From Leptospira ainazelensis (GTDB taxonomy: Bacteria > Spirochaetota > Leptospiria > Leptospirales > Leptospiraceae), in NCBI RefSeq assembly GCF_016918785.1, contig NZ_JAFFPT010000027.1, forward strand, positions 62,001 to 126,000: 64,000 nucleotides of DNA, written 5' to 3'. A program made the position numbers and the translations under genes. Shown in pieces: positions 28,920 through 46,024 of the stretch (the first letter of the stretch is position 1; each line of letters opens with the position of its first letter). Under the pieces are notes generated by a model. It worked only from the letters and a program-made list of their open reading frames with translations, searched no databases and had not been told where the DNA came from.

Positions 28920-30187
28920 CTATGCGCCTCCCAGATATCTTCTTCCAATTTCGACTTCCAGAGCAAGGTGGAATCGTCAGTTTTCAACTTCGGCTGGATT
29001 CCTTCCCGAATGGAAGTTGCGGTTTGTATTTTTAAAATTACATCGTTTGTTTTCATCTTAGACTGAAACTTTTCATAAAGTAGATTTCCGCCTTCCACAA
29101 GGAGAATATTGACTCCGATCTCGGAAAGAATTTTTAAGGTTTCTTCCGCGAGATTTGTAGAATCGAAAAAAAACAATTCCCTCTCGGAAAGTTTTCCCAG
29201 CTCTTCTTTTGTTTTTTCGCCGAGAACCGCGGTGTTTCGGATCAGAAAAACGCACTTTTGAGAACCGACTCTTTCGTTGATCCTCTTTTGTTTTTCAAGA
29301 AATTCTTCTGTTATATTCATTTCTTCGAATATAATAAAAACTCGATACGGTTGATACGCGTTTTCAAAAACTCCGTGAATCCTCTGAATATCGGAATCCA
29401 TTCCGAATTTTAAAACATTCTTCAGAAGAGCGGACGCTCCGGAAGAATTCTCGCGAAACTCCCGAACGTGAATTATTTCGGTCTCCTGAAATTCTTTCGT
29501 AAGATTTTTTCGAACCTCCGAAGTTTCTGCTTTCGGAAATCGAAAATCCAATCCCGGAATATCATAAAACAACGTCCCCGGTCCCACAAGAACGGCGTCA
29601 CATTTCGCGCGAAGCAAAGACGTGTAATACGAAGAAAGTTTTCCGGAAAGTTGAGTTCTTTTTTTATCGGAGGATGCAAAAAAACCTTCTTTCGAAACCG
29701 CAGTTTTTAGAATCATAGAAGGACTTTGTGTTTCCAATCGGGATGAAAATCCGAAAAGACTTTCCTCCGCGATCTTTTGCAAGGTCGGATCTTGGATGAC
29801 GTCGATTCCTTGCCGCAGGCATTCTTCCAAACCGTTTTTATTTTTCACCAATGGGTTTGGGTCTTTCCATCCGTAATAAAGGGTTTTCGGTCTGTATTCC
29901 AAAATCAAATCGAGACAAGGGGGTGTTTTTCCGTGATGTGCACAGGGTTCGAGAGTTACCCACAGGTTATGCGGAGTATCGGAGAATCCGTTCTTTAGAA
30001 ATTCGGAATATGCATTTCTTTCGGCGTGTGGCCCGCCCGTGGGGGATGTTCTTCCCTGTGCTAAAATTTTAGTATTGTCTCTGTTTGTGATGAGACAAGA
30101 AACGGGCGGGTTCGGAGAACTTTCACCCGTGGAGAGAAAGGCAAGTTTACGCAATTCCTCCCGAAAAGATTCCGGGAGGAGAGACAT
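28901..30187 (-). CDS. ribD: Bifunctional riboflavin deaminase-reductase RibD
   Basis: 428 residues. Deaminase domain (about 1-150) with zinc-site GGPHAERNA and [18 protein letters not shown]; reductase domain (about 165-428) opening with [15 protein letters not shown] and containing [21 protein letters not shown] and [15 protein letters not shown]. It is somewhat longer than the common 360-residue form because of extra sequence in the reductase half (about 245-330). The start ATG shares one base with the secF stop (TGATG). Confidence 0.94.
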   Translation of the reverse strand: MSLLPESFREELRKLAFLSTGESSPNPPVSCLITNRDNTKILAQGRTSPTGGPHAERNAYSEFLKNGFSDTPHNLWVTLEPCAHHGKTPPCLDLILEYRPKTLYYGWKDPNPLVKNKNGLEECLRQGIDVIQDPTLQKIAEESLFGFSSRLETQSPSMILKTAVSKEGFFASSDKKRTQLSGKLSSYYTSLLRAKCDAVLVGPGTLFYDIPGLDFRFPKAETSEVRKNLTKEFQETEIIHVREFRENSSGASALLKNVLKFGMDSDIQRIHGVFENAYQPYRVFIIFEEMNITEEFLEKQKRINERVGSQKCVFLIRNTAVLGEKTKEELGKLSERELFFFDSTNLAEETLKILSEIGVNILLVEGGNLLYEKFQSKMKTNDVILKIQTATSIREGIQPKLKTDDSTLLWKSKLEEDIWEAHRCLRDL

Positions 30188-31125
30188 CAGGCACGAATCC
30201 TTCTTGAAACGTGATCGTAGATATCAACCAGAGGCGCGGCGATAAAGATGGAAGAATAGGTTCCGATGACGATTCCGAACGTTAGAACATAAGCGAAATC
30301 GAAAAGTTCGGTCGCTCCTCCGATGATGATCGCTACGATCGAAATCAAGGTCGCAAAAGAAGTGTTAAACGTTCTTCCCAACGTCTGGTGGATCGAAGAA
30401 TTGATAGTTTGTCCGAAAGTTTCGTTCAGATTTCCAGCGGCATTCTCCCGAATTCTATCAAAGACAACGATCGTATCGTTGATCGAATATCCGAGTAGAG
30501 TCAGAAGCGCGGCTATGATCGGAACGCTCGGTTTGATCTGAAAAAATCCGATAAACGCGATGGTCAAAACCAAGTCGTGGGTAAGCGCGGCGATCGCTCC
30601 CAGAGCAAACTTAAACTGAAATCGAAAACTAATATAAGCAAGAATGATCACCATCGTGAGTCCGAGAAGTGTCACTCCGGTCGATGACAATTCACCGCCG
30701 ACCACGGCTCCTACTTGATTTGCACTCAATACTTGACCTTTAGTGATTCCGAAATCCGCGATTAAGATCGCGATCAACGCGTCGATCGCAGAAACGTCCA
30801 CCTTGTCTTCGGCCTTTAGGCCGTTTTTTTCTTTGTATTTTTGAAGAATCGCATCGACGGAACCGAGTCCGATATCGATCTGAAAGTGATTCTTCTCTTT
30901 ATCCAAAAGGAGAAGAACGGCTTCGATCTTATTTTCCGAGAAATAGTTCTCAATTTTTTTGCGATCTACACTTTTATCGAATTCGATGACCGTTCTGAGT
31001 CCGCCGTTGAAGTCGAGAGAATTCGCAAACCCTCCGTGAACTACAAACGTATAACCGAATCCGAATAGAATCAGAGAGATAGAGGCTGCGAGAGAGACGT
31101 ATTTATACTTTATAAAATCAAACAT
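30187..31125 (-). CDS. secF: Protein translocase subunit SecF
   Basis: 312 residues, six membrane helices with a periplasmic domain between helices 1 and 2. Signatures: [20 protein letters not shown] (family D-F-x-GG), [21 protein letters not shown] and [19 protein letters not shown]. With SecD it uses the proton gradient to pull secreted proteins through SecYEG. Two bases after the secD stop. Confidence 0.96.
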   Translation of the reverse strand: MFDFIKYKYVSLAASISLILFGFGYTFVVHGGFANSLDFNGGLRTVIEFDKSVDRKKIENYFSENKIEAVLLLLDKEKNHFQIDIGLGSVDAILQKYKEKNGLKAEDKVDVSAIDALIAILIADFGITKGQVLSANQVGAVVGGELSSTGVTLLGLTMVIILAYISFRFQFKFALGAIAALTHDLVLTIAFIGFFQIKPSVPIIAALLTLLGYSINDTIVVFDRIRENAAGNLNETFGQTINSSIHQTLGRTFNTSFATLISIVAIIIGGATELFDFAYVLTFGIVIGTYSSIFIAAPLVDIYDHVSRRIRA

Positions 31126-31127
31126 TC

Positions 31128-33056
<1,929 letters not shown>

Positions 33057-33061
33057 AGGGG

Positions 33062-33836
<775 letters not shown>

Positions 33837-33840
<4 letters not shown>

Positions 33841-34166
33841 TTGTCTGCTTGTTTCTTTTTCAGAACCGTACTAGCGGTGAAGGAAACGTTCGTATCCTTT
33901 GCGATGTTTAAGACCACAACTTCGTTGTTGTCTTTGATTTCCACAACCTTACCGTGAATCCCGGAAGAAGTTACGACCTCGTCGCCTTTTTTGAGGCTTT
34001 CGATCATTTCTTTGCGTTTTTTCTCTTCGCTTCTTTGCGGACGAATCACGAGAAAATACATGATCACGAGCATGATTGGAATCAAGAGTAACGTGGAGAA
34101 AGGAGACTTGTCTCCGTCGCCGGCGGCTTGTGCCAATTGAAGTAGTATAATTGAATTCAGAGTCAT
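33837..34166 (-). CDS. yajC: Preprotein translocase accessory subunit YajC
   Basis: 109 residues with a single membrane helix (FSTLLLIPIMLVIMYFLVI) followed by the family motif RPQRSEEKKRKEMIESLKKGDEVVTSSGIHGKV. It associates with SecDF. First gene of the yajC-secD-secF segment; 53 bp after trpD. Confidence 0.96.
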
Positions 34167-34219
34167 TTCTAATTCCCTGTTTAGATTGGATAGAGGATTC
34201 TAACCAGTATTTTTCTCGT

Positions 34220-35230
34220 TTACCCTTTGGAAATTAAATCTTCGAAATACTTCTTTGTTTTTCCGGAAAGAATCGCTTCCAGGGCTGTTTTATATCCGTC
34301 TTCGATATTCGGAGCTTTTCCCATCACAAAAAGTCCCGCCCCCGCGTTCAAAGCGACCGCATACGAACCCGCGATCTCTTCTCCCTGCAAAACCCTTCTC
34401 GCCAAAGCTTCTGCGTGATCGGAAGAGGAAGCATAGACTTCTTCTTTCTTGAGTATCGGCAGTTTTAGGATAGAAGGATCAAAAGAATGACGACTGATGA
34501 CCCCATTCTCCAGAAAAGAATAATCGGTGATCGAAAAGATCGAAAATTCATCCAAACCGTCCCGAGAATGGCAGACCATGGCCCGTTTTAAACCAAGGGC
34601 CTGTAAAACCTTGATAAAGAGTTCCATGAGTTCCGGTTCGTAAACCCCGATGATCTGATACTGAGGGGAAAATGGATTGGATAGAGGACCGATCATATTG
34701 AAGACGGTTCGAAAACCCAACTCTTTGCGAACCGGTCCCGCGTATTTCATAGAAGGATGCCACATCGGTGCAAAAAGAAAGGTGAAACCCTGAGAAACAA
34801 GATGAGCTTCCACTTCTTCTTGGGTCTTTTCGGTTTTGTATCCGAGTCTTGTAAGAATATCGCTCGATCCCGTATGAGAGGACACGGATCTGTTTCCGTG
34901 TTTAGCGACTTTGATTCCCAAGGAAGCAAGAGTGATCGCGGAAAGAGTGCTGATGTTGATCGTCCCCTGCCCGTCCCCCCCGGTTCCGCAGGTATCTAAA
35001 AGATCAAAAGGAAATACGGTCTTGGGTCGGAGCGCGTTTTTACGAAGGGCCAGGGTGCAACCGAGGACTTCGTCCACCGATTCTCCATTGGCTCTCATCG
35101 CGGTTAAAAAGGCGGAAAGAAGAATTTCGGAAACTTCTCCTTTCATGACGTGATTTAGAAAAGTCTCAGCTTCTTGGGAAGTGAGGTGTTTTCGATCGAT
35201 CAGTTTAAGAATGGTTGCTCTTGGTTCCAC
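34220..35230 (-). CDS. trpD: Anthranilate phosphoribosyltransferase
   Basis: 336 residues from a GTG at 35230 (VEPRATILKLIDRKHLTSQEAE), which matches the usual N-terminus. A longer frame to 35350 only reads through the pgsA 3' end. Signatures: DTCGTGGDGQGTINISTLSA, KHGNRSVSSHTGSSDILTRLG, FLFAPMWHPSMKYAGPVRKELGFRTVFNMIGPLSNP. It transfers phosphoribosyl from PRPP to anthranilate in tryptophan synthesis. Its start overlaps the pgsA stop by 26 bp. No other trp gene is nearby, so it is a dispersed trp gene. Confidence 0.94.
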   Translation of the reverse strand: MEPRATILKLIDRKHLTSQEAETFLNHVMKGEVSEILLSAFLTAMRANGESVDEVLGCTLALRKNALRPKTVFPFDLLDTCGTGGDGQGTINISTLSAITLASLGIKVAKHGNRSVSSHTGSSDILTRLGYKTEKTQEEVEAHLVSQGFTFLFAPMWHPSMKYAGPVRKELGFRTVFNMIGPLSNPFSPQYQIIGVYEPELMELFIKVLQALGLKRAMVCHSRDGLDEFSIFSITDYSFLENGVISRHSFDPSILKLPILKKEEVYASSSDHAEALARRVLQGEEIAGSYAVALNAGAGLFVMGKAPNIEDGYKTALEAILSGKTKKYFEDLISKG

Positions 35231-35951
35231 GTTTCTGAAACATCCTTTTGATATTGGAGGGATAAAGAACTTGGCTGTTGGATACCATATAACGAAGACC
35301 CGAAAATACGGTGATCGCGGTCGTGATGAGCATTCCCCAATAAGGAACAAAGGCGCCGAGACCGAAGATGATATCTCCCAAGGTAGTATTCTTATTTAGG
35401 TTTTGAAAAAAGTAAATCGCATTCCCGGTCGCGATCTCGAATACCGTAAGACCGGAAGCCTTTCCGGAGGCGTAGGCTTCGTTGATCAGAATTCTTTTTT
35501 TACTCGATACAAGGACAAAAAAGATAAGAATGAGAACGATCGCTCCCATCTGAAAAACGGTCTTTACCTTTCCGAGCATCGTGGTACGGATCGATTGTCC
35601 CTGACGAATCGCGAGATATCGAAGACTGGTGATCAGCATGTCTCTTCCGATGATCATACAAACCATCCAGAATTCGATCTGTTCCTGCAAAAAGATAAAC
35701 GTTACAAAACAACCCGTGACGATGATCTTATCGGCGAGAGGATCCAAAAATTTACCGAACTCGGTTTCTTGATTCCATTTACGGGCGAGATAACCGTCGA
35801 TAAGATCCGTCAAGGACGCGGCGACAAAAAGGATCAGCGCGGCGATATGATATTCCAATTCTTTCTGGAATAAAAACCAGACAAAAAAGGGGACCGCGGC
35901 TACGCGGAGCATCGTAAGAATATTAGGAATATTGAAAATAGATTTGTTCAT
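35205..35951 (-). CDS. pgsA: CDP-diacylglycerol-glycerol-3-phosphate 3-phosphatidyltransferase
   Basis: 248 residues, several membrane helices, N-terminus NIPNILTMLRVAAVPFFVW as in PgsA. The CDP-alcohol phosphotransferase motif is complete: DLIDGYLARKWNQETEFGKF followed by LDPLADK. It makes phosphatidylglycerophosphate in the inner membrane. Somewhat longer than usual (about 180-200 residues) because of an approximately 40-residue insert at 145-190. One base after the rimO start region's neighbour; rimO stop and its own ATG abut. Confidence 0.92.
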   Translation of the reverse strand: MNKSIFNIPNILTMLRVAAVPFFVWFLFQKELEYHIAALILFVAASLTDLIDGYLARKWNQETEFGKFLDPLADKIIVTGCFVTFIFLQEQIEFWMVCMIIGRDMLITSLRYLAIRQGQSIRTTMLGKVKTVFQMGAIVLILIFFVLVSSKKRILINEAYASGKASGLTVFEIATGNAIYFFQNLNKNTTLGDIIFGLGAFVPYWGMLITTAITVFSGLRYMVSNSQVLYPSNIKRMFQKRGTKSNHS

Positions 35952-37268
35952 TCAAAAAACCCAGGTTCCGTTCATGTCATACTCGTAAAAAGAATCGATC
36001 CTGACTTTTCCAAGAGTCCCCGGAATCAAGGAAGAATCGTCCACATAAACGACCTCGTCCATCTCCGGCGCGTCTTGAAGCCTTCTTACCACCGCTTGCC
36101 CGTCTTCGATATTGTCGACGATCGCGTCGTAAGTCCGACCGATTCGAGATTCGTGGATCTCTTCCAGGATCGCCAGGTGTGCGTCTCGGATGAGATTGAT
36201 TCGCTTGGATTTTTCTTTTTCGGATACGGTCTGTTTGACCTCGGCGCCTTTTGTTCCTTCCTGAGGAGAATAAGAAAATAAGTTCACCTTTTCGGGTCTT
36301 GTCTCTTCGATAAAACGAAGAACCTGGTCGACGTCTTCCGGTTCTTCTCCCGGATAACCGATGATAAACGAAGTGCGGATTTCCAGACCCGGTTTGACTT
36401 CTCTCGCGAGAGAAAACAAATCCTTGAAGTAAGAACTTTCTCCGGCGCGGTTCATACTCTTTAGAATTTTGGAAGAAACGTGTTGCAGGGGAGATTCCAG
36501 ATACGGTGCGATCTTCGGAGTTTGCCCCATCAAACGAATGAGTTTTTCGGTTTTTTTGTCAGGATACAAATACAACAATCTTAGAATTTTGAGGGATTCG
36601 ATTTCGGAAACCTTTCGGACCATATCCAGAAGAATTTCGGAATCTCTTCCGTAATAAACCGTGTCTTGAGAAACGAGACAGATCTCCTTGGCTCCGGCTC
36701 GAATCGCACGGTCCGCGTCGCGGAGAATATCTTCCACCGGAGATTCTTTGAACTTCCCGCGAAAGGAAGGAATGATACAAAAAGAACAACCTCGGTTGCA
36801 GCCGTCGGAAACTTTTACATACGCATAGGGTTTGGAATAGTTTTCGATTCCTGCGGAAAGTTTGAGTCTTTCCAAAATGTCTTCGTTGAATTCCAATTTT
36901 GGAGGGGAAAGGTCGGGGAACTTTTCTCTGAGAAGTTTTCCCGCTTGGTTGTATTTTCCGGTTCCAAAAAAGAGATCCACTTCCGGAATTTCTGCGCTGA
37001 TATTATCAGGATAACGTTCCGCAAAACAACCGACTACTACAAGCTTTTGGTGATTTTGTTTTTTGACCTGGGCCGCTGAAAGAATCGTTTGAATCGTTTC
37101 TTCGGTCGCGGACTGGATAAACGTGCAGGTATTGATAAAATGAAAATCGGATTCTTCCGGAAGAGTTGCGGGAACAAATCCCTCTTCCAGAAGAGAATGA
37201 TGCATACTCATGGAGTCCGCCGTGTTTTTCGGACAACCTAACGTGGTGATGAAGAATTTCTTTTCCAA
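35952..37268 (-). CDS. rimO: Ribosomal protein S12 methylthiotransferase RimO
   Basis: 438 residues from a TTG at 37268, preceded by GGGAG about ten bases before. N-terminal UPF0004 cysteines: TTLGCPKNTADS, FINTCTFI, VVGCFAERYP; radical-SAM cluster CNRGCSFCIIPSFRGK; C-terminal TRAM domain (about 370-438). The spacing and SFRG context favour RimO over MiaB. It methylthiolates an aspartate of ribosomal protein S12 using two Fe-S clusters. Confidence 0.94.
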   Translation of the reverse strand: MEKKFFITTLGCPKNTADSMSMHHSLLEEGFVPATLPEESDFHFINTCTFIQSATEETIQTILSAAQVKKQNHQKLVVVGCFAERYPDNISAEIPEVDLFFGTGKYNQAGKLLREKFPDLSPPKLEFNEDILERLKLSAGIENYSKPYAYVKVSDGCNRGCSFCIIPSFRGKFKESPVEDILRDADRAIRAGAKEICLVSQDTVYYGRDSEILLDMVRKVSEIESLKILRLLYLYPDKKTEKLIRLMGQTPKIAPYLESPLQHVSSKILKSMNRAGESSYFKDLFSLAREVKPGLEIRTSFIIGYPGEEPEDVDQVLRFIEETRPEKVNLFSYSPQEGTKGAEVKQTVSEKEKSKRINLIRDAHLAILEEIHESRIGRTYDAIVDNIEDGQAVVRRLQDAPEMDEVVYVDDSSLIPGTLGKVRIDSFYEYDMNGTWVF

Positions 37269-37274
37269 GAAATT

Positions 37275-38384
37275 CTATTCTCCCAACTCCCTGATGACGG
37301 ACTGTGTACTATCATAAGGGTTTTGTGTTTTGACGAAGATCTTTTTCACGAGTTTTCCCGGACGTCCCAATGTGATCTTCGGTTTTCCGTTCTGGATCAT
37401 TTCCACGGCCGAACCGTCTCCGACTTTGAGTTCGAGACGATCCTTTGCTTCGAGACTTCGGTTTTCACCGGCTTGTACAAGACCTCTAAACCCCATCTGT
37501 CCGTCGATGATGAACTCGGCGTAACTCGCTTTGCTGAAAAATAAAGTCACTTGGATCGGAACGTCGCCTAACGTCTTTGTGGTGTCGACGGCGCTTTCCT
37601 GTTTTTGTTCCTCTTCGCTGAGTGTAACGAGAACTTTGGCGGAGTTTTCAGTCACGGCTTGCGCGATGATTCTTACGTTGCGTCTAAGACTGGAAATTTC
37701 GGGGATCGTATAACTTAAGACTTTTTCCTGTCCTTCGCTCAGACGGAATTTATAAACCGTGAGCTCCGGATAGACGTTAAACGCGAGAACCGCGGTGTTC
37801 ACGGCTCCGCCTTTTTCCACGGAGTCGATAAAAAGTTTACACTGTTGGTTGCTTACCGAAAAGCTCACTCCCTTGTCCGGTGTGAGGATAAACGATTCAC
37901 TTCTGTTGTCAGGAATCGAACGAGATGAGAAGTCGATGTTTTCGGGGATATCGAGTTTTTTACCGGATTCTTCCACCGCGTCGTCGCCGGAAGATGAATC
38001 GGTAGCTACGTCAATGATGATATACGCACAGATGAGAATGACGAGAACGGCCGCGATCGTAAAAATCTTATTCTTATCCACGTTGATCTTAGAATAATAA
38101 GAAGTTGTGGGACGGGTGAGTTCTTCGAGTGGAGCCTGGGACTCTTCTATCTTTTCTCCTCGATAGAGGTTGATCAGTTGTCCCGTGTCGAGTTTGAGAT
38201 AACTTCCGTAATTCTTCAAAAACCCCATGGTAAAAGTTTCACCCGGAAATTGGGAATAGTCTTCGGTCTCAAGCGCGAGGATGTATTTTACCGAAATATT
38301 TGTTTCTTTCGCTACGTCTTTTACGCTTAACTTTTTTTCTTCTCTCGCTTCGCGGAGAATCTGTCCTACTCTTTTCTGATTCAA
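37275..38384 (-). CDS. rodZ: RodZ-like protein: cytoplasmic HTH, membrane helix, periplasmic DUF4115
   Basis: 369 residues from a TTG at 38384 with AAAGGAG nine bases before. N-terminal helix-turn-helix ([34 protein letters not shown], about 5-75), single membrane helix ([19 protein letters not shown] region, about 105-130), and a periplasmic part ending in a DUF4115 fold ([21 protein letters not shown]...). The layout is that of RodZ, the MreB-associated cell-shape protein. It lies between lolA and rimO. Confidence 0.85.
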   Translation of the reverse strand: MNQKRVGQILREAREEKKLSVKDVAKETNISVKYILALETEDYSQFPGETFTMGFLKNYGSYLKLDTGQLINLYRGEKIEESQAPLEELTRPTTSYYSKINVDKNKIFTIAAVLVILICAYIIIDVATDSSSGDDAVEESGKKLDIPENIDFSSRSIPDNRSESFILTPDKGVSFSVSNQQCKLFIDSVEKGGAVNTAVLAFNVYPELTVYKFRLSEGQEKVLSYTIPEISSLRRNVRIIAQAVTENSAKVLVTLSEEEQKQESAVDTTKTLGDVPIQVTLFFSKASYAEFIIDGQMGFRGLVQAGENRSLEAKDRLELKVGDGSAVEMIQNGKPKITLGRPGKLVKKIFVKTQNPYDSTQSVIRELGE

Positions 38385-38411
38385 TGTTTTCGCTCCTTTC
38401 TCGGACTTTGG

Positions 38412-40000
<1,589 letters not shown>

Positions 40001-40084
40001 AATTCATTTTCTCGGCTCTCTTGAAAAGGAAGACGCAGCGTCAAAGTTGCAGTTCCCACATTCTTCCTAAAAAAAACCGGGTCC

Positions 40085-40236
40085 GGGGTTCTCTCCGAAA
40101 AGATTTCCCGGAGAGGGGGTAGCGTAAGACGCGAAAGCGTCTGAAGCGAGGGGGACTCTTCCCCCACAATGAGTCAAAACGCCGAACGCTCCCGTCCAAA
40201 ACCGCGCCTTCATCGCAGTCCAGCGTAGGAGCTCCC

Positions 40237-40240
<4 letters not shown>
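40085..40240. other. Hairpin cluster at the ftsK 3' end
   Basis: Three inverted repeats: CTCTCCG..CGGAGAG (about 40091-40116), GACGC-GAAA-GCGTC (40128-40141, a GNRA-type tetraloop) and GTAGGAGCTCCCCTAC (40225-40240), the last overlapping the ftsK stop codon. The last is the dispersed dyad used at a transcript end. No gene seen. Confidence 0.5.
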
Positions 40241-43017
<2,777 letters not shown>

Positions 43018-43263
43018 GCTATTTGTATCGGAAACTGCCCAGAAAAAGAAAAGAGACTTAATTTTTGATTTTTTCAAGTTTTAGAATCCGAATCTTTGGG
43101 TCTCGAATTTTAGAGTGAAAAACCTCTTTCAAAAACAAAGATCCGATTTCAAAAAGAGAAGCTCATTCCAAACAAAAAAAGAAGAATCCAAAGACGAATA
43201 CCGTCTTTTACACTTTTATGATTTTGTTTTGCATTCGGAAGCCATTCTTCTTAATAAAAGTAT

Positions 43264-43901
43264 ATGGGAGAATTCTGGGAGACGAGTTTTCAGGAAAAGA
43301 AAGCGATGTGGGGAAACTCCCCCGCAGATTCCGCGATACGCGCTTCGGAACTTTTCAAAAAAAGAGGGTATAAGGAAATTTTAATTCCTGGGATCGGTTA
43401 TGGAAGAAATGCAAAACCCTTTCTGGATGCCGGGATGAACGTTACAGGAATCGAAATTTCCGAAACTGCCATTGTTATGGCGAAAGAATCCATCGGTCCC
43501 TCCGTCAAAATTTTTAGAGGTTCGGTCTCGGGGATGCCCTTTGAAGAAAAACAATACGATGGAATTTTTAGCTTTGCCCTCATTCATCTCCTAAACGAAG
43601 AAGAAAGACGGAAACTGATTTCTACGTCTTACTCTCTTCTCAAGGCAAACGGTTGTATGATTTTTATATCGATCGCCGAAACGTCGCCTATGTTCGGAAC
43701 TGGAAAGAAACTATCCGATCGTCTTTATGAAACCAGACCCGGTGTTCGGTTGTTCTTTTATGATGAAGCGGCCATAGATCGTGAGTTTGGTCATACGGCC
43801 TGAAGAATTTTCAATCCATCTCTGAGCCGGCAAAACACGCCCCGAAAGAACAAAATTTAGACTTTCTATGGATTGAATGTCTAAAGCCGTCTCAGGATTG
43901 A
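43264..43901 (+). pseudogene. Class I SAM-dependent methyltransferase broken by one frameshift
   Basis: The first 179 codons (43264-43803) encode a Rossmann methyltransferase: IPGIGYGRNAKPFLDAGMNVTGIE (SAM-binding motif I and acidic loop), then YDGIFSFALIHLLNEEERRKL. The frame ends at TGA right after EFGHTA. In the next frame the sequence goes on as LKNFQSISEPAKH...FLWIECLKPSQD to a stop at 43901. Adding one base after TCAT at about 43794 (CAT TAC GGC CTG) would restore a continuous protein of about 212 residues ending in FGHYGLKNF. This is either a recent one-base deletion or a sequencing error. Substrate unknown. Confidence 0.75.
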
Positions 43902-45307
43902 ACGTCTCCTAAAGAATGTAAGAAGACGGGTGAAGTCGTCTGACTTTTTTCCGTAACTTTCTCCACTCTCCCCTGTCTTCTTCTCTGAGCGATTGACCGA
44001 TTTGTTTTGTTCCAACTGATTAAATCGTGTTTTACGTATTAAACGCCACGAGGAACATTAAAAAAGCCGTGCTTTATGCGGTATTGGTTGAGCTTCAAAA
44101 AAAATTTTCTCAAAACCTCAGATGTAGGAACTCCAATAAAAATTTATCATCAATCCATCCATTAGGAAGCTCAGAAACCGATCAAGAGACGTAATCTGTA
44201 GGAACTCCACCGTTTTTATCTTTAGCGAATCGCGTATTCAATATGGTGAATCCTGAGGTTTTCGGAAAAGTTATAATTCCCTGTTTGTATTTAAGGCAAT
44301 TATACCAATGGCCTATCAACTAGCTAAATACAGACCAGTCCACGAATCCGGTGCGATTTGGGAAACCTTTCGAAAATAGGGTTGTCGGGATACGAAATTT
44401 TTACTAAAAAACTTACTCTACGCCCGCGTTTATACGAACTTCACATAAACGTAATAAACCACTCTGTCGGAACTACGTCCTCGCCTTTACAACAACGATA
44501 TGCGAACTTCGTCAAAAATCGCATGGATCAAAGTTCGATTTCTTTCTCTAACCCAGTTGGTCTTCAAAAAATTCCCAAAGACGACGAATGTCGGAATTAC
44601 GACAGATAAAATTATTACTGCAAAAGGCTTCCTCACACCCTACGCGCCCGCGTTTATGCGAACTTCGCATAAATCCCGTAAACCGCCAGTCGCGTGAGTG
44701 TGACCACCGCTTTCACAGCCGCAATACTCAACTTCGTATAAGCCCTGTTCACGAAAACAACTTCGAGAATCCTGCTTCTCCGTTCGCTTAAGTGACCTAA
44801 TCTGTGGGAACTCCTGCGCGTTTATCCCGAGCGAACTACGTCCTCGCCTTCACAACAGCAATACACGAACTTCGCATAAACCCCACAAACCAACTGCGTC
44901 GGAACTGCGACCACCGCCTTCACAACAGCAATATACGAACTTCGCATAAACCCCACAAACCACTATGTCGGAACTACGACCTCGCGCCTTCACAGCATCA
45001 ATACACGAACTTCGCATAAACCCCCGCAAACCAACTGCGTCGGAACTACGACCTCGCCTTCACAACAGCAATATACGAACTTCGCATAAAACCAATTCAT
45101 GAAGACACCCTTGAAAGACATGTTCTATTATTCGCTTAAGTGACGTAATCTGTGGGAACTCCTGCGTTTTTATCTCTAGCGAACCGCGTGTGGGAACCGC
45201 CTTCTTTTAAGGCTTCGGGATAAGTTCTTAACCGATAAAAAAGGAATCTATCCTTCTCTTTTCTTATCCTTTCGAATTTCAACGATTCACTTTTGAAAAA
45301 ATCAAGT
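43902..45307. repeat. Repeat-rich 1.4-kb intergenic region with tandem array A
   Basis: Array A: copies of CGAACTTCGCATAAAC followed by ACTGCGTCGGAACTACGACC, with cores at 44435, 44503, 44659, 44728 (degenerate), 44866, 44936, 45006 and 45076; spacing is 68-70 bp within the regular runs. A second module, GTAATCTGTRGGAACTCC plus CGTTTTTATC..TAGCGAA, occurs three times (44187-44235, 44786-44835, 45131-45190) and brackets the array. TGTAGGAACTCC also occurs at 44123. Short frames through the repeats have no family resemblance. A 23-codon frame at 44309 (MAYQLAKYRPVHES...) has a possible AAGG site but no support. No RNA gene seen. Confidence 0.85.
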
Positions 45308-45889
45308 CTACCATTCGGAAGTTCCTAAACAAAAATGATCAAAAATACATTCAAACGAACTGTCCATAGGGCTACAGGCATAGATTCCCACTTGAAATCT
45401 TTTTTCAAACGAATGCAAATGTGCGATTCTAATCTGATTCCAGTCCATTTCATTTTCAGAATATTCTAATATAACATCGTTCCCTCGGCTCTGAATCCGA
45501 TACCACATAGAACGAACCTCGTTGAGAATATCCAATGTGGCCCAGTCCGAATAACCAAAGTTTGTAACGACCGAACCCAAACGGGAATGGCTCGGGGTTT
45601 CATACTCGATGGAAGATTTGATCCAATTCTCAGAGTCAATCCTCACCATCAAACCGCATTGATCGTATTGTTTTTTAGGAAAAAACTCCGTCCTTACCGA
45701 AAGCGAGAAATCGGATACAACGTATCTTAATAGACAATGCCCGTTGTCCTTTCGAAAACCGTAGTGTGTACGTTGCCAAAAATCCGTCTCCGGAGAAGTT
45801 TTCAAAAACAATCTTCGATCCTGAATCTGAAAGTCCGGAATATTGTACCAAAAAAAGCCTTCCTCAATTTCCTTTTTTTCATTGAACAT
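45308..45889 (-). CDS. DUF1349 domain protein (concanavalin-like)
   Basis: 193 residues, whole length a DUF1349 beta-sandwich: TDFWQRTHYGFRKDNGHCLL, FSLSVRTEFFPKKQYDQCGLMVRIDSENWIKSSIEYE and FQVGIYACSPMDSSFECIFDHF. No signal peptide. Bacterial members are cytoplasmic, sometimes noted as similar to yeast Ree1, and probably bind carbohydrate; the ligand is unknown. It is isolated between array A and the LLM oxidoreductase. Confidence 0.88.
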   Translation of the reverse strand: MFNEKKEIEEGFFWYNIPDFQIQDRRLFLKTSPETDFWQRTHYGFRKDNGHCLLRYVVSDFSLSVRTEFFPKKQYDQCGLMVRIDSENWIKSSIEYETPSHSRLGSVVTNFGYSDWATLDILNEVRSMWYRIQSRGNDVILEYSENEMDWNQIRIAHLHSFEKRFQVGIYACSPMDSSFECIFDHFCLGTSEW

Positions 45890-46024
45890 TTAAGAATTTC
45901 CTTATATTTTGCGTATCTTTTCCGTAATCCTAAAATCCATTCATTTCAGATACAAAGAATTCCGTTTAGATTTTATCACTTGATAATAGGAAAATAAAAT
46001 GAACCTTAAAGAGAGATCGTAGAA

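Noticed and set aside
34220..35350. 376-codon version of trpD
   Set aside because: The extra 40 residues come from reading the pgsA 3' end out of frame; the GTG at 35230 fits the family N-terminus.
44309..44380. 23-codon frame MAYQLAKYRPVHES... as a small gene
   Set aside because: Short, in repeat-rich DNA, with no recognisable family; mentioned in the region entry only.
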